DNA of 64,000 nucleotides from JANNBN01 sp031385545 (GTDB lineage: Bacteria; Actinomycetota; Acidimicrobiia; Acidimicrobiales; JANYDT01), in assembly GCA_031385545.1 (NCBI GenBank), contig JANNBN010000145.1:22265-86264 (forward strand). Reading direction: 5' to 3'. A model generated the notes under the pieces. It had not been told where the DNA came from. It searched no databases and saw only the letters and a list, made by a program, of their open reading frames with translations. How positions within the stretch are numbered: position 1 is the stretch's first letter; every line of letters starts with the position of its first letter. The translations under genes were made by a program, and so were the position numbers. Positions 33,599 through 42,821 of the stretch are shown here, piece after piece.

Positions 33599-33635
33599 CC
33601 CAACTTCGGACCCAACCTCGGACCCCAACCTCGGA
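33599..33635. repeat. Three 12-13 bp tandem repeats upstream of the ilvB leader
   Basis: CCCAACTTCGGA, CCCAACCTCGGA and CCCCAACCTCGGA follow head to tail, 41 bp upstream of the leader-peptide start. They lie where the ilvB promoter should be, and could be activator sites or a slippage product. The rest of the 439 bp gap between gpgS and ilvB shows no gene apart from the leader peptide. Confidence 0.5.
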
Positions 33636-33774
33636 CCCCCAACTCACGAACTTGCTCCCCGACGCCACACGCCTCGCCAAGCGTCAACCGTCAGTGAGTG
33701 GGCCTTGCATCGGAGGATCGGCGAAACCGACGATGTCGGCGAAACCCGGAAACCTCCGCCCTGGGCAGGTGCGG

Positions 33775-34656
33775 TCAGGCTGGGCGGACCAACGACCGGT
33801 GGCGTGCTCGCCGGTAGCCGACGACGGTCTCCAGCGAGGGGCGAACCGGCGGTGACAACAGTGTCGGCTTTTCCTCAATCACACCAGCACGGCGCAGGAT
33901 GGCGCGCTGCACAGACGCCGCCATCGCTCCGAGTTCGATCAACGGGCGATGCCGGTGATCGATCGGGCCAAGGTCAGCTTCCGCGATCGACTCGCGGCCG
34001 AACCGCTGGTACACGCCGATGAGCAGCCCCACGTCCACGCCATAGTCGGCTTCGAACGACAGTGCTTCCGCTGCCGAGCGACGGATGGCCGCCATGCCCG
34101 ACAGTGGCTGACGAATACCTGCGAGGTCGGGGAACAGCACCGACAACAGCGGCCTTGCTGCCAACTCCGTAACTCGCCCTCCACCGACGATGCCCTCCGC
34201 GTTCCGGTCGAAGTAGCCCTTGACGAGGAGCAGGTCGTCGTCCAGAAGCATGGGTCGAAGCAGCTCCCACATCATCGACGGATCGAAGTTCGAGAGGTCA
34301 GCGTCGCACCACACGATGATCTCGCCGGTGCTGGCTGCCACGGAGCGCCACATGGCGTCGCCCTTGCCGCGGCTGGGACCGAAGCGACCCATCCAGTCCG
34401 ACGAAGACCAGACTGTCGCACCACACTGCGAAGCGACGAGCGCCGTGTCGTCGTCGGATCGGTCATCGATCACGATGACTTCGTCGATCAGACCTTCCGT
34501 GATGACACGGTGGTTCAAGAGCTCACGCAAAAGCGGGCCAATCGTCTCCGCTTCGTTGCGGGCCGGGATGCACAGGCTGATGCGCTGGTCCTGCTTGAGC
34601 CGGTCGTAGAGAACCGATGTAACCGATGTAACCGAGGGGGGACTGTCAGGAGACAT
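33775..34656 (-). CDS. gpgS: Glucosyl-3-phosphoglycerate synthase-like glycosyltransferase
   Basis: This is a GT-A fold glycosyltransferase of 293 residues, close to GpgS, which joins glucose from a nucleotide sugar to 3-phosphoglycerate in glucosylglycerate and methylglucose-polysaccharide synthesis. Evidence includes SLCIPARNEAETIGPLLREL, the DAD metal motif in WCDADLSNFDP, and the stretch GGGRVTELAARPLLSVLFPD, which is characteristic of GpgS, then YGVDVGLLIGVYQRFG and DHRHRPLIELGAM. The ATG at 34656 has a GAGG ribosome-binding site; a longer frame upstream is less likely. The N-terminus carries a short TSVTSV repeat. No phosphatase partner gene (gpgP) was recognised nearby. Confidence 0.82.
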   Translation of the reverse strand: MSPDSPPSVTSVTSVLYDRLKQDQRISLCIPARNEAETIGPLLRELLNHRVITEGLIDEVIVIDDRSDDDTALVASQCGATVWSSSDWMGRFGPSRGKGDAMWRSVAASTGEIIVWCDADLSNFDPSMMWELLRPMLLDDDLLLVKGYFDRNAEGIVGGGRVTELAARPLLSVLFPDLAGIRQPLSGMAAIRRSAAEALSFEADYGVDVGLLIGVYQRFGRESIAEADLGPIDHRHRPLIELGAMAASVQRAILRRAGVIEEKPTLLSPPVRPSLETVVGYRRARHRSLVRPA

Positions 34657-34932
34657 ATCAACCTCATTTCCTTCAGGTGAAGTGGTGAACGTCTGTCTGG
34701 AACCACCTAAACACCCCGCCAACCCGTTGGGAACGACCTCTGGCAGAACGCGCACAGAACGCGCAGCGATGCGATGGTTCTGTGACTCGCCCGTTACGTG
34801 GTCATCAGTTTTCACTGCCTGGCCGATCACCAGACGTTGTTTCGGGTCATCTGGTGACGTCCGAACCCTCGCTCAGCCGTCACACATCACAACCGATGGC
34901 GCGTTTCCCCCCAAAAGGCAGGGTTTCGTCGG

Positions 34933-35376
34933 TTACGAATGCTGCAATTGCATTGCAGCCAGCACGCGGTGAGCCGCATCGGGCAACTGGGCGTCGATCG
35001 AGAGTGTCCCCCTTCTCCCACCTGACACCCCCGCTGCCCGTTCCAGCACAGCGTGGAACGAAGCCCACTCCGACCACAACCCGGAAGCGGGGCCGACAAT
35101 CACAACCGGTGGCATGACATCAAGGAACTCGGCCTCGTTGCGCAGCACGCCTGCATCAAGCGGAAGCGACGGCGACGCAGCAGTTCCCACGAAGATGAGA
35201 CGGTCCCACAAGCCGATGAGCCGCGGCGCAAGCATGGCCTCGGCGCGCGGCAGCCTGACGGCGAGTGCATCGATCTGCGGTTCGGCGTCGAAGAGGCTGA
35301 CGAGCTGTGCTTGCAGTTCGATCTCGCGGGCAGACTGCTCGGCGGCAGCCAGCAACAGCACGTTCAGTTTCGCCAC
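34933..35376 (-). CDS. Hypothetical protein downstream of etfBA
   Basis: This is a 147-residue soluble protein not assigned to a family. It starts with GTG (MAKLNVLLLAAAEQSAREIE). It has an alternating strand/helix pattern (DRLIFVGTAASPSLPLDAGV; PPVVIVGPASGLWSEWASFH) and ends in a helix VLAAMQLQHS. It lies 33 bp after the etfA stop on the same strand, so it may be the third gene of that operon. About 276 bp without a recognisable gene separate it from gpgS. The reading frame looks real from its balanced composition, but no function is proposed. Confidence 0.55.
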   Translation of the reverse strand: MAKLNVLLLAAAEQSAREIELQAQLVSLFDAEPQIDALAVRLPRAEAMLAPRLIGLWDRLIFVGTAASPSLPLDAGVLRNEAEFLDVMPPVVIVGPASGLWSEWASFHAVLERAAGVSGGRRGTLSIDAQLPDAAHRVLAAMQLQHS

Positions 35377-35409
35377 GTCGCAAAAGCTACCTGGCCGCCG
35401 GCCCGAGAG

Positions 35410-36375
35410 TCAGCGGGCCTGGAGCGCTGCGATGAGCTTCGGCAGCACCTTGTGCACATCGCCGACAATGCCCAGGTCGGCAATACCGAAGATGGGGGCT
35501 TCCTTGTCCTTGTTGATGGCGATGATGGTCTTGGCGCCCTTCATGCCAACCATGTGCTGCGTGGCACCGGAAATGCCGGCTGCGATGTACACCGCGGGCT
35601 TGACCGTCTTGCCCGTCTGGCCGACCTGGTAGGAGTACGGCACCCATCCGGCGTCGACGATGGCACGCGACGCGCCCGGCGCTCCTTTCAACAACTTCGC
35701 CAGGTCTTCGATCATCTGATACTTGGCAGCTTCGCCGAGACCACGACCACCGGACACCACGACAGCTGCTTCGTCGAGCGATGGGCCTGTGCGCTCTTCG
35801 GCGTGACGGCTGGTGATGGTAGCGCCACCGGTTGCGCCGGCATCGGGCACCGCCACAACCTCGACGCCAGCAGCGCCGCCGCCGGAAGACTCAGCGACGA
35901 ACGACTTGGGGCGGACCATCACCAAGAACGGTCCACCAGCGGTGAACGTCGCCTTGAGGGTCTTGGCCCCACCGAACACAGCGTGTTCGACCACCAGGTT
36001 GTCGCCCTCGACTGCAAATCCGACCGCGTTGGTGAGGACTGTCTTATCCAGCTTGACCGACAAACGGCCTGCGGTGTCGCGGCCCTCGTAGCTCTGCGAC
36101 AGGAGGATTGCGTCGGGGACGTTGCCGCCTGAGACAAGCGCGGCCATCGCTGAGGCTGCTGGAATCGAGGTCAGCGCGCCGCCCACATCACCGGTTGCGT
36201 ACACCTTGGATGCACCGAATGCACCGAGTTCTGCGGCAACTGCAGCGCCATCACCGGCGATGAACGCCTCGACGGTTGCACCGGTTGCACGTGCCGCTGT
36301 GAGCAGCTCGAGGGTTACGGTTGCAACCTTGCCGTTGTCCGCCTCGGCGAACACCCAGATCTTGGAAATTGCCAT
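35410..36375 (-). CDS. etfA: Electron transfer flavoprotein alpha subunit
   Basis: This is the FAD-binding subunit of the heterodimeric electron transfer flavoprotein, which takes electrons from acyl-CoA and related dehydrogenases and passes them to the quinone pool. The 321 residues show an N-terminal nucleotide-fold domain (1-190) and the C-terminal FAD domain with VVVSGGRGLGEAAKYQMIED, SYQVGQTGKTVKPAVYIAAG, ISGATQHMVGMKGAKTIIAI and NKDKEAPIFGIADLGIVGD. It follows etfB by 70 bp on the same strand. The flavoprotein of the carrier-protein cluster may need such an acceptor, but that link is only a possibility. Confidence 0.97.
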   Translation of the reverse strand: MAISKIWVFAEADNGKVATVTLELLTAARATGATVEAFIAGDGAAVAAELGAFGASKVYATGDVGGALTSIPAASAMAALVSGGNVPDAILLSQSYEGRDTAGRLSVKLDKTVLTNAVGFAVEGDNLVVEHAVFGGAKTLKATFTAGGPFLVMVRPKSFVAESSGGGAAGVEVVAVPDAGATGGATITSRHAEERTGPSLDEAAVVVSGGRGLGEAAKYQMIEDLAKLLKGAPGASRAIVDAGWVPYSYQVGQTGKTVKPAVYIAAGISGATQHMVGMKGAKTIIAINKDKEAPIFGIADLGIVGDVHKVLPKLIAALQAR

Positions 36376-36445
36376 GATGTTATTCGTTTCTCTCGTCTGC
36401 GTATCTAGGTGTGGTCAGGTTGCGTATCTGGTGAACGGAGGCGGC

Positions 36446-37231
36446 TCAGAGAACCTTAAGCTGATCGAGGAAGGCCACGATGCGGTGATGTGACTCGCCG
36501 TCGTCTTCGATGACCTCGCCGGACTGCCGAGCCTCGGAATCGGTGACCGACACGACCTGCTGACCGGACCCCGCCCAGCCGACGGCCGACGGGTCAAGAC
36601 CGAGCGCCGCAACCGTCAGTTCTTCAAGCGGCTTACCCTTGGCGGCCATGATTCCCTTGAACGACGGGTAACGGACCTCGACCACGCCAGCAGTGACAGA
36701 AACCAGCGCCGGCAGGGTGGTGGTGACCTCGTCATATCCGGCTTCGGTCTGACGATCGACAGACAGCGATGAGCCGTTCACGGTGAGCTTCTTCGCGAAG
36801 GTGACGCTGGGCAAGCCCATCAACTCTGCGATCTGGACGGGGGTGGTGCCGGTGTACCCATCGGTCGATTCGGTTGCGGTGATCACCAGGTCCGCGTTGA
36901 CCCGCTTGATGGCTGCTGCGAGCACCTTTGCGGTACCAAGCGCATCGCTCCCCTTGAGAACCGGATCGCTGACAAGGATGGCTTTGTGAGCACCCATCGC
37001 CAGACCGGTGCGGAGGCCGCTCTGCTCGGAGTTCGGCGCCATCGAAACAAGCGTGACCTCGCCGCCACCCGCTGCTTCGACCAGCCGCAGGGCCATCTCC
37101 ACGCCGTATGCGTCGGAGTCATCGAGGATGAGCTTGCCTTCGCGCACAAGGGTGTGATCGGCGGGGCTCAGTGAACCCGGAGTGGCTGGGTCCGGGATCT
37201 GCTTCACGCAGACAGCAACATTCAGAGACAT
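36446..37231 (-). CDS. etfB: Electron transfer flavoprotein beta subunit
   Basis: This is the AMP-binding beta subunit of the electron transfer flavoprotein. The 261-residue protein opens MSLNVAVCVKQIPDPATPGS, and continues with DAYGVEMALRLVEAAGGGEV, then TGTTPVQIAELMGLPSVTFA and the C-terminal IMAAKGKPLEELTVAALGLD, all typical of EtfB. The frame extends upstream, but the ATG at 37231 has a GAAGG ribosome-binding site. It is the first gene of the etfBA operon and is divergent from the lipid-kinase-like gene at 37324. Confidence 0.97.
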   Translation of the reverse strand: MSLNVAVCVKQIPDPATPGSLSPADHTLVREGKLILDDSDAYGVEMALRLVEAAGGGEVTLVSMAPNSEQSGLRTGLAMGAHKAILVSDPVLKGSDALGTAKVLAAAIKRVNADLVITATESTDGYTGTTPVQIAELMGLPSVTFAKKLTVNGSSLSVDRQTEAGYDEVTTTLPALVSVTAGVVEVRYPSFKGIMAAKGKPLEELTVAALGLDPSAVGWAGSGQQVVSVTDSEARQSGEVIEDDGESHHRIVAFLDQLKVL

Positions 37232-37323
37232 GCCTTCAGTCTCGCACCGGTTCCGCCGCTCGTGAAAATCCGCACAAGCAAACGTGACAGACACCACACG
37301 GTCCGTGTACTGCGTAACCTCGC

Positions 37324-38421
37324 GTGATCGACGACGACACCACCCCTCTCGCCGGCTCACCTGCTGGACCACTCGCGGGACCACCCTCAGCATCACCTGG
37401 TGGGCCTCCCGCTGGGCCTTCCGGCTCACCCGCGGGGTCTGCTGGACAGCGTCGGCTCCAACCCGTTGGCAGCCCGCACGCTCGCCGACGGGTGCTGATG
37501 ATCATCAACCCATCCGCCTCGGGAGTCACTGCTCGAAACCGGGTCGTGATCCAGAACGCCATCAGTGCCGAGCACGACCTCGACGTTTCCGAGACCCATC
37601 GACGCGGGCACGCAACCCGGTTCGCCCAGGGCGCCACAGCGCGTGGATTCGACGTGGTCGTTTCGGTCGGCGGCGACGGCACCGTCAACGAGGTGACGAA
37701 CGGACTCGCCGGGTCATCAACGGTGCTTGGCGTCCTGCCCGGAGGTTCGACCAACGTGTTCGCCCGGCAGTTGGGGTTCACCAACGACCCAGAGGCGGCA
37801 ACCGAGCAATTGCTCGCCGGGCTGCGGCGAGGCACACAGCAACGCATCGGACTCGGCAAGGTCAACGGCCGTTACTTCTGCTTCCACGTCGGCATGGGTT
37901 TCGACGCCGCAGTGGTCGCCCATGTCGAGCGATTCGGCACGCTCAAACGATGGCTGGGGCATCCCCTGTTCGCCTATGCAGGCATCAGGACGTGGACCAA
38001 GGGTTATGACCGCAAGCGCGCCGCGATGTCCGTCGAAATCGGCCAGCCTCACAACGCTATCGGGAGCCGCGTCACCAGCGTCGATGGGTTCTTCGCTGTC
38101 GCGATCAAGGTCGATCCTTACTCCTTCGTCGGCCCCAGGGCGATCTCGTTCGCCCCTGCAGCCACCATTGCGTCGCCGCTGTCGGTCGTCGTGCTGACGT
38201 CGCTCGGGCTCCTCCCCATTGTCAGGGCGCTGAGCCTGGCCGTTCGCGGAGGCGACATCACCAAAGTTGCGTCGGTGACCCGCATCGACGACCTGCATCG
38301 GTTCACCGTACGGGGACACCGTCCGTTCCCCTGGCAGATCGACGGCGACTACCTGGGCGACACGGACGTACTCGACTTCACCTACGAGCCGGAGTGCCTG
38401 TCGATCATCGTTCCGTGTTGA
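37324..38421 (+). CDS. Diacylglycerol kinase/sphingosine kinase-family protein
   Basis: This is a 365-residue member of the DagK catalytic-domain family, which phosphorylates lipids such as diacylglycerol. After a Pro/Gly/Ser/Ala-rich low-complexity tail (residues 1-50) the kinase domain starts at VLMIINPSASGVTARN, followed by VVVSVGGDGTVNEVTNGLAG, the nucleotide-binding signature, and GVLPGGSTNVFARQLG. The C-terminal beta domain ends WQIDGDYLGDTDVLDFTYEP. No membrane segment is seen. The GTG start at 37324 includes the disordered tail; a later start near residue 58 would remove it. The lipid substrate is unknown. Confidence 0.88.
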   Translation: MIDDDTTPLAGSPAGPLAGPPSASPGGPPAGPSGSPAGSAGQRRLQPVGSPHARRRVLMIINPSASGVTARNRVVIQNAISAEHDLDVSETHRRGHATRFAQGATARGFDVVVSVGGDGTVNEVTNGLAGSSTVLGVLPGGSTNVFARQLGFTNDPEAATEQLLAGLRRGTQQRIGLGKVNGRYFCFHVGMGFDAAVVAHVERFGTLKRWLGHPLFAYAGIRTWTKGYDRKRAAMSVEIGQPHNAIGSRVTSVDGFFAVAIKVDPYSFVGPRAISFAPAATIASPLSVVVLTSLGLLPIVRALSLAVRGGDITKVASVTRIDDLHRFTVRGHRPFPWQIDGDYLGDTDVLDFTYEPECLSIIVPC

Positions 38422-38484
38422 CACAGCGGAAAGCGCCGTGGGCCGACGACAACCGACCGCCGGCTGACCCCGCGTGACCGCGGG

Positions 38485-38940
38485 TCAGTCAGCACAGGCG
38501 TCGGACTCGAGCACTGCCCAGATGTCTCGCAGGTAACCGATTTGTGTCGGAGTCAGCGGCGCGAGGAAACGCTGACCGACTTCCTCGTGCTGCACAATGG
38601 TCGCTTTGGCCACCAACCGGCGGCCGGAGTCCGTGATGACGGCGTGCTGGACGCGAGCGTCGCTGTGCACCTTCCGCCGTTCGATCAGGTCGCGCGCAAC
38701 CAGCCGGTCGACCATCCGGGTGATGCCACTCGGAGTGAGTACCACCCGGCGCGCGAGTTCGCTCATGGGTAGCCGCTGCCCAGGGTGCTCGGACAGATGC
38801 GTGAGTACCTCCAACTCCGCAAGCGTCAGGCCGGTCTCGACCTGCAGGCGGGAAGAGACCGCGGCGGTGACCCTGGCATGAAACTTCAGGAGCCCCCGCC
38901 AAGCGTCGGGGTGCGTCGGTTGTGGCGGCAAAGTCGGCAT
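38485..38940 (-). CDS. MarR-family transcriptional regulator
   Basis: This 151-residue winged-helix repressor belongs to the MarR family. The dimer helix is at residues 10-40 (WRGLLKFHARVTAAVSSRLQ), and the recognition region at 65-95 reads MSELARRVVLTPSGITRMVD, then RLVARDLIERRKVHSDARV. MarR proteins usually sense small phenolic compounds or oxidants and often regulate a neighbour. The nearest genes are the convergent lipid-kinase-like gene and, downstream on the same strand after 215 bp, none that overlap. The start was placed at the ATG at 38940 because the upstream extension lacks family similarity. Confidence 0.87.
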   Translation of the reverse strand: MPTLPPQPTHPDAWRGLLKFHARVTAAVSSRLQVETGLTLAELEVLTHLSEHPGQRLPMSELARRVVLTPSGITRMVDRLVARDLIERRKVHSDARVQHAVITDSGRRLVAKATIVQHEEVGQRFLAPLTPTQIGYLRDIWAVLESDACAD

Positions 38941-39154
38941 GGAGCCTTCGCTGATGTGGTCTTGCCCCCGTCGCAAGGCATCAATGGTGGTGTTTCGTGC
39001 GTGCTGGTTTCCGAACGGAGAGTCTGTCACATTCGCAGGCCTCACGGAGGTCCCGAACTATTTGCACTACTGATGCGGGAGGATCACGGAACGCGCGCAC
39101 GGTGAACAGGCTGAAACGAGACGAGAACGCCAAGGGCGCCGAGCACACACACGC

Positions 39155-39850
39155 TCAGCGAAGCGTCTGAATCGCCACATCTGGCACGTTGGTGATGATG
39201 GCGGACGCTCCCCAGTCGGCAAGGAGCTGCATCCTCCCCGGGTCGTCGACGGTCCACACGTTGACCTGAAGCCCTGCCTCGATGGCCTGCTCAACCGTTC
39301 GGCGCACCAAGGGTCGGTAAGACGGGTGAATCGCTTGATGTCCATCGCGCAGACATGCCTCGACGATCCGGCCCGGTCGGGTCGACACGTTGTACAGAAA
39401 GCCCGTCGCCATCTCCGGGTCCAGTTCCTTGACGAGGTCGATCACCACCCGATCGAACGAAGAGACGATGTAACGCTGGCCGCGACGATCGTTGCGGAGC
39501 GATTCGACAACCAGCCGGGTGAGGCGGTGGTGGGGGTCGTAGCCCGGTTCGTCGGGGTCACTCTTGATCTCGACGTTGACCTGCAGGCTTGCGCACGCGT
39601 CGAGCGCTGCGGCAAGCGTCGGGACGTACGGCGGCAATTCGTCCGCACACAGTCCAGCGATGGGCCCAAGCCCGTGGACTTCAGGGTCGTGGTGGACAAC
39701 CAATTGGTGGTCGGCACTCAGACGCACATCGAGTTCCACCATGTCAGCCTGCATCTCGACGGCACGGGCGAACGCCTCGACGGTGTTCTCACGTTCTGCG
39801 CGCGACGCGCCTCGGTGCGCAGCGATGAGCGGGGCCGGCTTGTTCTGCAC
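39155..39850 (-). CDS. Glycerophosphodiester phosphodiesterase
   Basis: This enzyme hydrolyses deacylated phospholipid diesters to glycerol-3-phosphate and an alcohol. The 231-residue TIM barrel has the family stations IAAHRGASRAERENTVEAFA (catalytic histidine and glutamate), MVELDVRLSADHQLVVHHDP (metal-binding E-D and second histidine), QVNVEIKSDPDE, and VNVWTVDDPGRMQLLADWGA near the C-terminus. There is no signal peptide, so it is cytoplasmic. The GTG start lies 24 bp after the sensor-kinase stop; the two are probably co-transcribed. Confidence 0.94.
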   Translation of the reverse strand: MQNKPAPLIAAHRGASRAERENTVEAFARAVEMQADMVELDVRLSADHQLVVHHDPEVHGLGPIAGLCADELPPYVPTLAAALDACASLQVNVEIKSDPDEPGYDPHHRLTRLVVESLRNDRRGQRYIVSSFDRVVIDLVKELDPEMATGFLYNVSTRPGRIVEACLRDGHQAIHPSYRPLVRRTVEQAIEAGLQVNVWTVDDPGRMQLLADWGASAIITNVPDVAIQTLR

Positions 39851-39874
39851 GTCGTCCAGTCTTGCCAGGTTTGC

Positions 39875-41539
39875 TCAGGATTCGGCAACGGGAATGCGGA
39901 TCTCGACGACAGCGCCGCCTCCGTCACCGGTTGTGCCCGGTCGATCGTCGTTGTACGTCGAGATCACACCACCAAGCTCGGAAGTGATGAGGGTCCTGAC
40001 GATGGTGAGCCCAAGGCTGGCACCGGCCGATGCCGAAGACAGCGAGAACCCCGGAGGGAAGCCACGGCCATCGTCGCGCACAATCACACGGAGTTGCGGC
40101 TCGGCACCGGTAGTTCGGTCGAAGCGCACCCTGACCAACCCGCCGTGGCTGTGGCTGGCGTGTCCACGGACTTGATCACGGTCAGGCGAGTTCGTCGCAG
40201 TGCCGGGGTAGCCGTGCTCAACGGCGTTCTGCAGCAGCTCGACCAAGACAATTGACAGCGGCGTCGCAATCTCGGCGGGCAGTTCGCCTGCGCTTCCCTC
40301 GACGACGAACCGCACGGGTCGCGCGCCGTAGCCGCTCTCCTGGAGGCCCTCCTCGACGACCCGTACCAACGGCTTGATCACTTCATTGAACGGGACCGAC
40401 GCGGTAATGCCCTGGGACAACGTTTCGTGCACCAACGCCATCGACCGGATCCGCCGCACGGATTCTTCGATGGCTTCGCGCGCCTCCAACGATCCGGTTC
40501 GCCGACCCTGGAGGCGAAGCAGCGAACTGATCGTCTGCAAGTTGTTCTTCACCCGGTGATGAACCTCGCGGATGGTCGCATCCTTTGACCTGATCAGCCG
40601 ATCACGGCGCCGCACATCGGTGACATCGCGCATGAGCAGAACGCTGCCCTCGTTGAGCGGAAGCAGATAGGTGGCGACAACGCTGGACGACAGGGGCTCA
40701 ACAACGGCACTTGGCCGAACCCTTGGCGAGGACGCGTCCGGCCCAGCTGCCACGCGGGCCTGCGCCGTGAAGACTGCGGCCCCACCCGTTGTGATCCCCT
40801 GGGGGCTGAACAGCCCCCGTCCAGCCCCGTGGCCCGGCTGCGCTGCGTAAAGGTCTCCGCTGAGGGGCACCTCTGCACCGGCAACTGCGTCGAGCCAATC
40901 GGCGTGCAGGCCAAGTTCGGTCAGCCGTTTGCCCTCGGCGTTGGCCTGGACACCGAGACGATGGAGCGACGACGTGGCGTTGGGCGATGCGAACCGTATG
41001 CGCGCATCAGAATCCAGCACGATGACCCCATCGCCGACCCGCAGGTTCTCGGTCGGTTCGTACACCTCGGCGTACGGGAAACGACCGGACGAGACCATCT
41101 CGGCCAGTTGGTCGAAGATCTCGACATAGGCCCGTTCGAGCCGGCCACGTCGACGGCCTGCATCGACGGCCGCTTCGCACAGTACGACGGCTGCAGGTTG
41201 CGACCCGCCGCGCGCCACAACCGGTACGGGAACCGCACGCGACCGCGCTGCACTCGTTGATCCGATGGCATACACGTTGGAATCCGCCCAGGATCGGCCG
41301 TCCCACGACTCGCCCAGGGCAGGGCGCTGCGAGACGTCGACGGCTACTCCGACAAGATCCTCCGCATACAGCGTCTGATGAGTGGTCGGCCGCACCTGCG
41401 CTGTCACCTGCCACAACCCTGGACCGTGCGAAGCGCGTTGCAACAGCAGCAGATCACAGAACCCGACGTCAGCCATCAGACCCCACGCCCTGACGAGCAG
41501 GTCGAGGTGTTGATCACTGGCGCGGTTCGGCTGCTTCAT
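39875..41539 (-). CDS. PdtaS-like soluble sensor histidine kinase
   Basis: This is a 554-residue cytosolic histidine kinase of the PdtaS type, which in mycobacteria signals to the RNA-binding ANTAR response regulator PdtaR. It has an N-terminal GAF-like domain (about 1-145), a PAS-like domain (about 165-310), then the HisKA_2 dimerisation helix with the phosphorylated histidine in REVHHRVKNNLQTISSLLRL (near residue 340) and an HWE/HATPase catalytic domain (LSIVLVELLQNAVEHGYPGT; VRDDGRGFPPGFS). No membrane segment is present. The N-terminal region is distinctive (LMADVGFCDLLLLQRAS). No pdtaR gene is seen in the window, so the partner is encoded elsewhere. Confidence 0.9.
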   Translation of the reverse strand: MKQPNRASDQHLDLLVRAWGLMADVGFCDLLLLQRASHGPGLWQVTAQVRPTTHQTLYAEDLVGVAVDVSQRPALGESWDGRSWADSNVYAIGSTSAARSRAVPVPVVARGGSQPAAVVLCEAAVDAGRRRGRLERAYVEIFDQLAEMVSSGRFPYAEVYEPTENLRVGDGVIVLDSDARIRFASPNATSSLHRLGVQANAEGKRLTELGLHADWLDAVAGAEVPLSGDLYAAQPGHGAGRGLFSPQGITTGGAAVFTAQARVAAGPDASSPRVRPSAVVEPLSSSVVATYLLPLNEGSVLLMRDVTDVRRRDRLIRSKDATIREVHHRVKNNLQTISSLLRLQGRRTGSLEAREAIEESVRRIRSMALVHETLSQGITASVPFNEVIKPLVRVVEEGLQESGYGARPVRFVVEGSAGELPAEIATPLSIVLVELLQNAVEHGYPGTATNSPDRDQVRGHASHSHGGLVRVRFDRTTGAEPQLRVIVRDDGRGFPPGFSLSSASAGASLGLTIVRTLITSELGGVISTYNDDRPGTTGDGGGAVVEIRIPVAES

Positions 41540-41546
41540 CGGAAGA

Positions 41547-42821
41547 TCACTGCCGACGCCGTGTCGACGCGCGCTTGGGTGCGGACGGTGCAGCGGCCGG
41601 GTTGATGATCAACCGGCCGATCGTGGCAAGCGACGCGACATCGTCGATCGGGTCCGCCGACTCCGGCAACGCAACGCGTCTCTCGGCGTTGAGGCAGAAC
41701 CGTTGGAACTGCCTGCGCTGGTGCTCGGCCAACTGGATCTGCTGCAGATGGGTTTCCGCTGCCGCAATTGCGATCCGACGAAGGGCTGCACGTTCGGAGG
41801 CGGTTTCGGAGGCGACGTCGGCCGCGTCGAGCACCTCGGTCTCGAGATCGATCCGTTCGAGAAAGGAGCTGGCCAACGCGATGGATTCCGTCGCCAAGGG
41901 CGAAGTGCCTCCAAGGTCGGCCATGGCCGACGGCGCCACACGGTTCATGACTGCGGCGCCCAACCGAAGGCCGCGTTTAGCCAGCTCGGCGGTGAAGAAG
42001 TCGGCTTCGTGCATCGGTGCCGGCTCTGGCGTGGTGACCACGACGAACGCAGTTTCGGTGGCTCCGATGAGTTCGGCCACCGACGTTGCTCGCTGCACGA
42101 ACCCGTCGTACATCCCCTGGAACAAAAGGAAGAACTCGGCAACGTCCTGCAGGAATTGCGAGCCGAGGATGCGGTCAGCGATTTGGTAGAAGGGCTTCGA
42201 CGCCAGGTAACCCAACCGGCCGGCCCGCTCGCCGCCGATACGGTACGGCAACGTGATCCACCGCAGCAGCGCGGAGGTGAAGAAGTCCTTCATCCGCTCG
42301 GGTGCCTCCAGAAAGTCGATCGCGTGTCGGCTGGGCGGGGTATCGACAACGATGAGGTCGAACCGCGCCGACTCGGCCAATTCGTGGAGACGCTCCATCG
42401 CGATGTAGTCGTGACTTTGAACGAATCGTTGCGTGATGTTGCGATACAGCGGGTTCGCAAGAATCCGGTCGCGTGTGTGGGCATCGGGTGCATGCCGCCT
42501 GACCAAGTCGTCCCATGATGCCGACGTGTCGAGCATCGCCACCCACAGTTCGCCACGCTGATCGACGTCGGCAGGCAGCGACACGCGGGTCTCGTTGTTG
42601 CCGACGGCTTCCAGCCCCAACGCCGTGGCGAGACGCTTGGCCGGATCGATGGTGAGCACCAGCACGCGCTTTCCAGCCGTCGCCTCTGCTGCCGCGAGCG
42701 CGGCAGCAGTTGTGGTCTTGCCGACGCCGCCCGAGCCGCACACGATGAGCACCCGGGCGGCGCCAAGCGCCGCTGCCTGACCGGGTACGGACGGGGCCGT
42801 CGTGATGATCGTGGTGGTCAT
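41547..42821 (-). CDS. ArsA/GET3-family ATPase, second of a pair
   Basis: This is a 424-residue P-loop ATPase of the ArsA/GET3 (SIMIBI) class. The nucleotide loop reads VCGSGGVGKTTTAAALAAAE: the signature lysine normally found as G-K-G-G-V-G-K-T is serine here. Other motifs are LVLTIDPAKRLATALGLEAV and FDLIVVDTPPSRHAIDFLEA. The extended central helical region (KDFFTSALLRWITLPYRIGG, then FLQDVAEFFLLFQGMYDGFV) is typical of this subgroup. The gene overlaps the upstream ATPase gene by ATGA, and a comparable adjacent pair exists in mycobacteria (Rv3679-Rv3680). The two probably form a heteromer. The cargo is unknown; arsenite transport is unlikely to be the main role. Confidence 0.87.
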   Translation of the reverse strand: MTTTIITTAPSVPGQAAALGAARVLIVCGSGGVGKTTTAAALAAAEATAGKRVLVLTIDPAKRLATALGLEAVGNNETRVSLPADVDQRGELWVAMLDTSASWDDLVRRHAPDAHTRDRILANPLYRNITQRFVQSHDYIAMERLHELAESARFDLIVVDTPPSRHAIDFLEAPERMKDFFTSALLRWITLPYRIGGERAGRLGYLASKPFYQIADRILGSQFLQDVAEFFLLFQGMYDGFVQRATSVAELIGATETAFVVVTTPEPAPMHEADFFTAELAKRGLRLGAAVMNRVAPSAMADLGGTSPLATESIALASSFLERIDLETEVLDAADVASETASERAALRRIAIAAAETHLQQIQLAEHQRRQFQRFCLNAERRVALPESADPIDDVASLATIGRLIINPAAAPSAPKRASTRRRQ

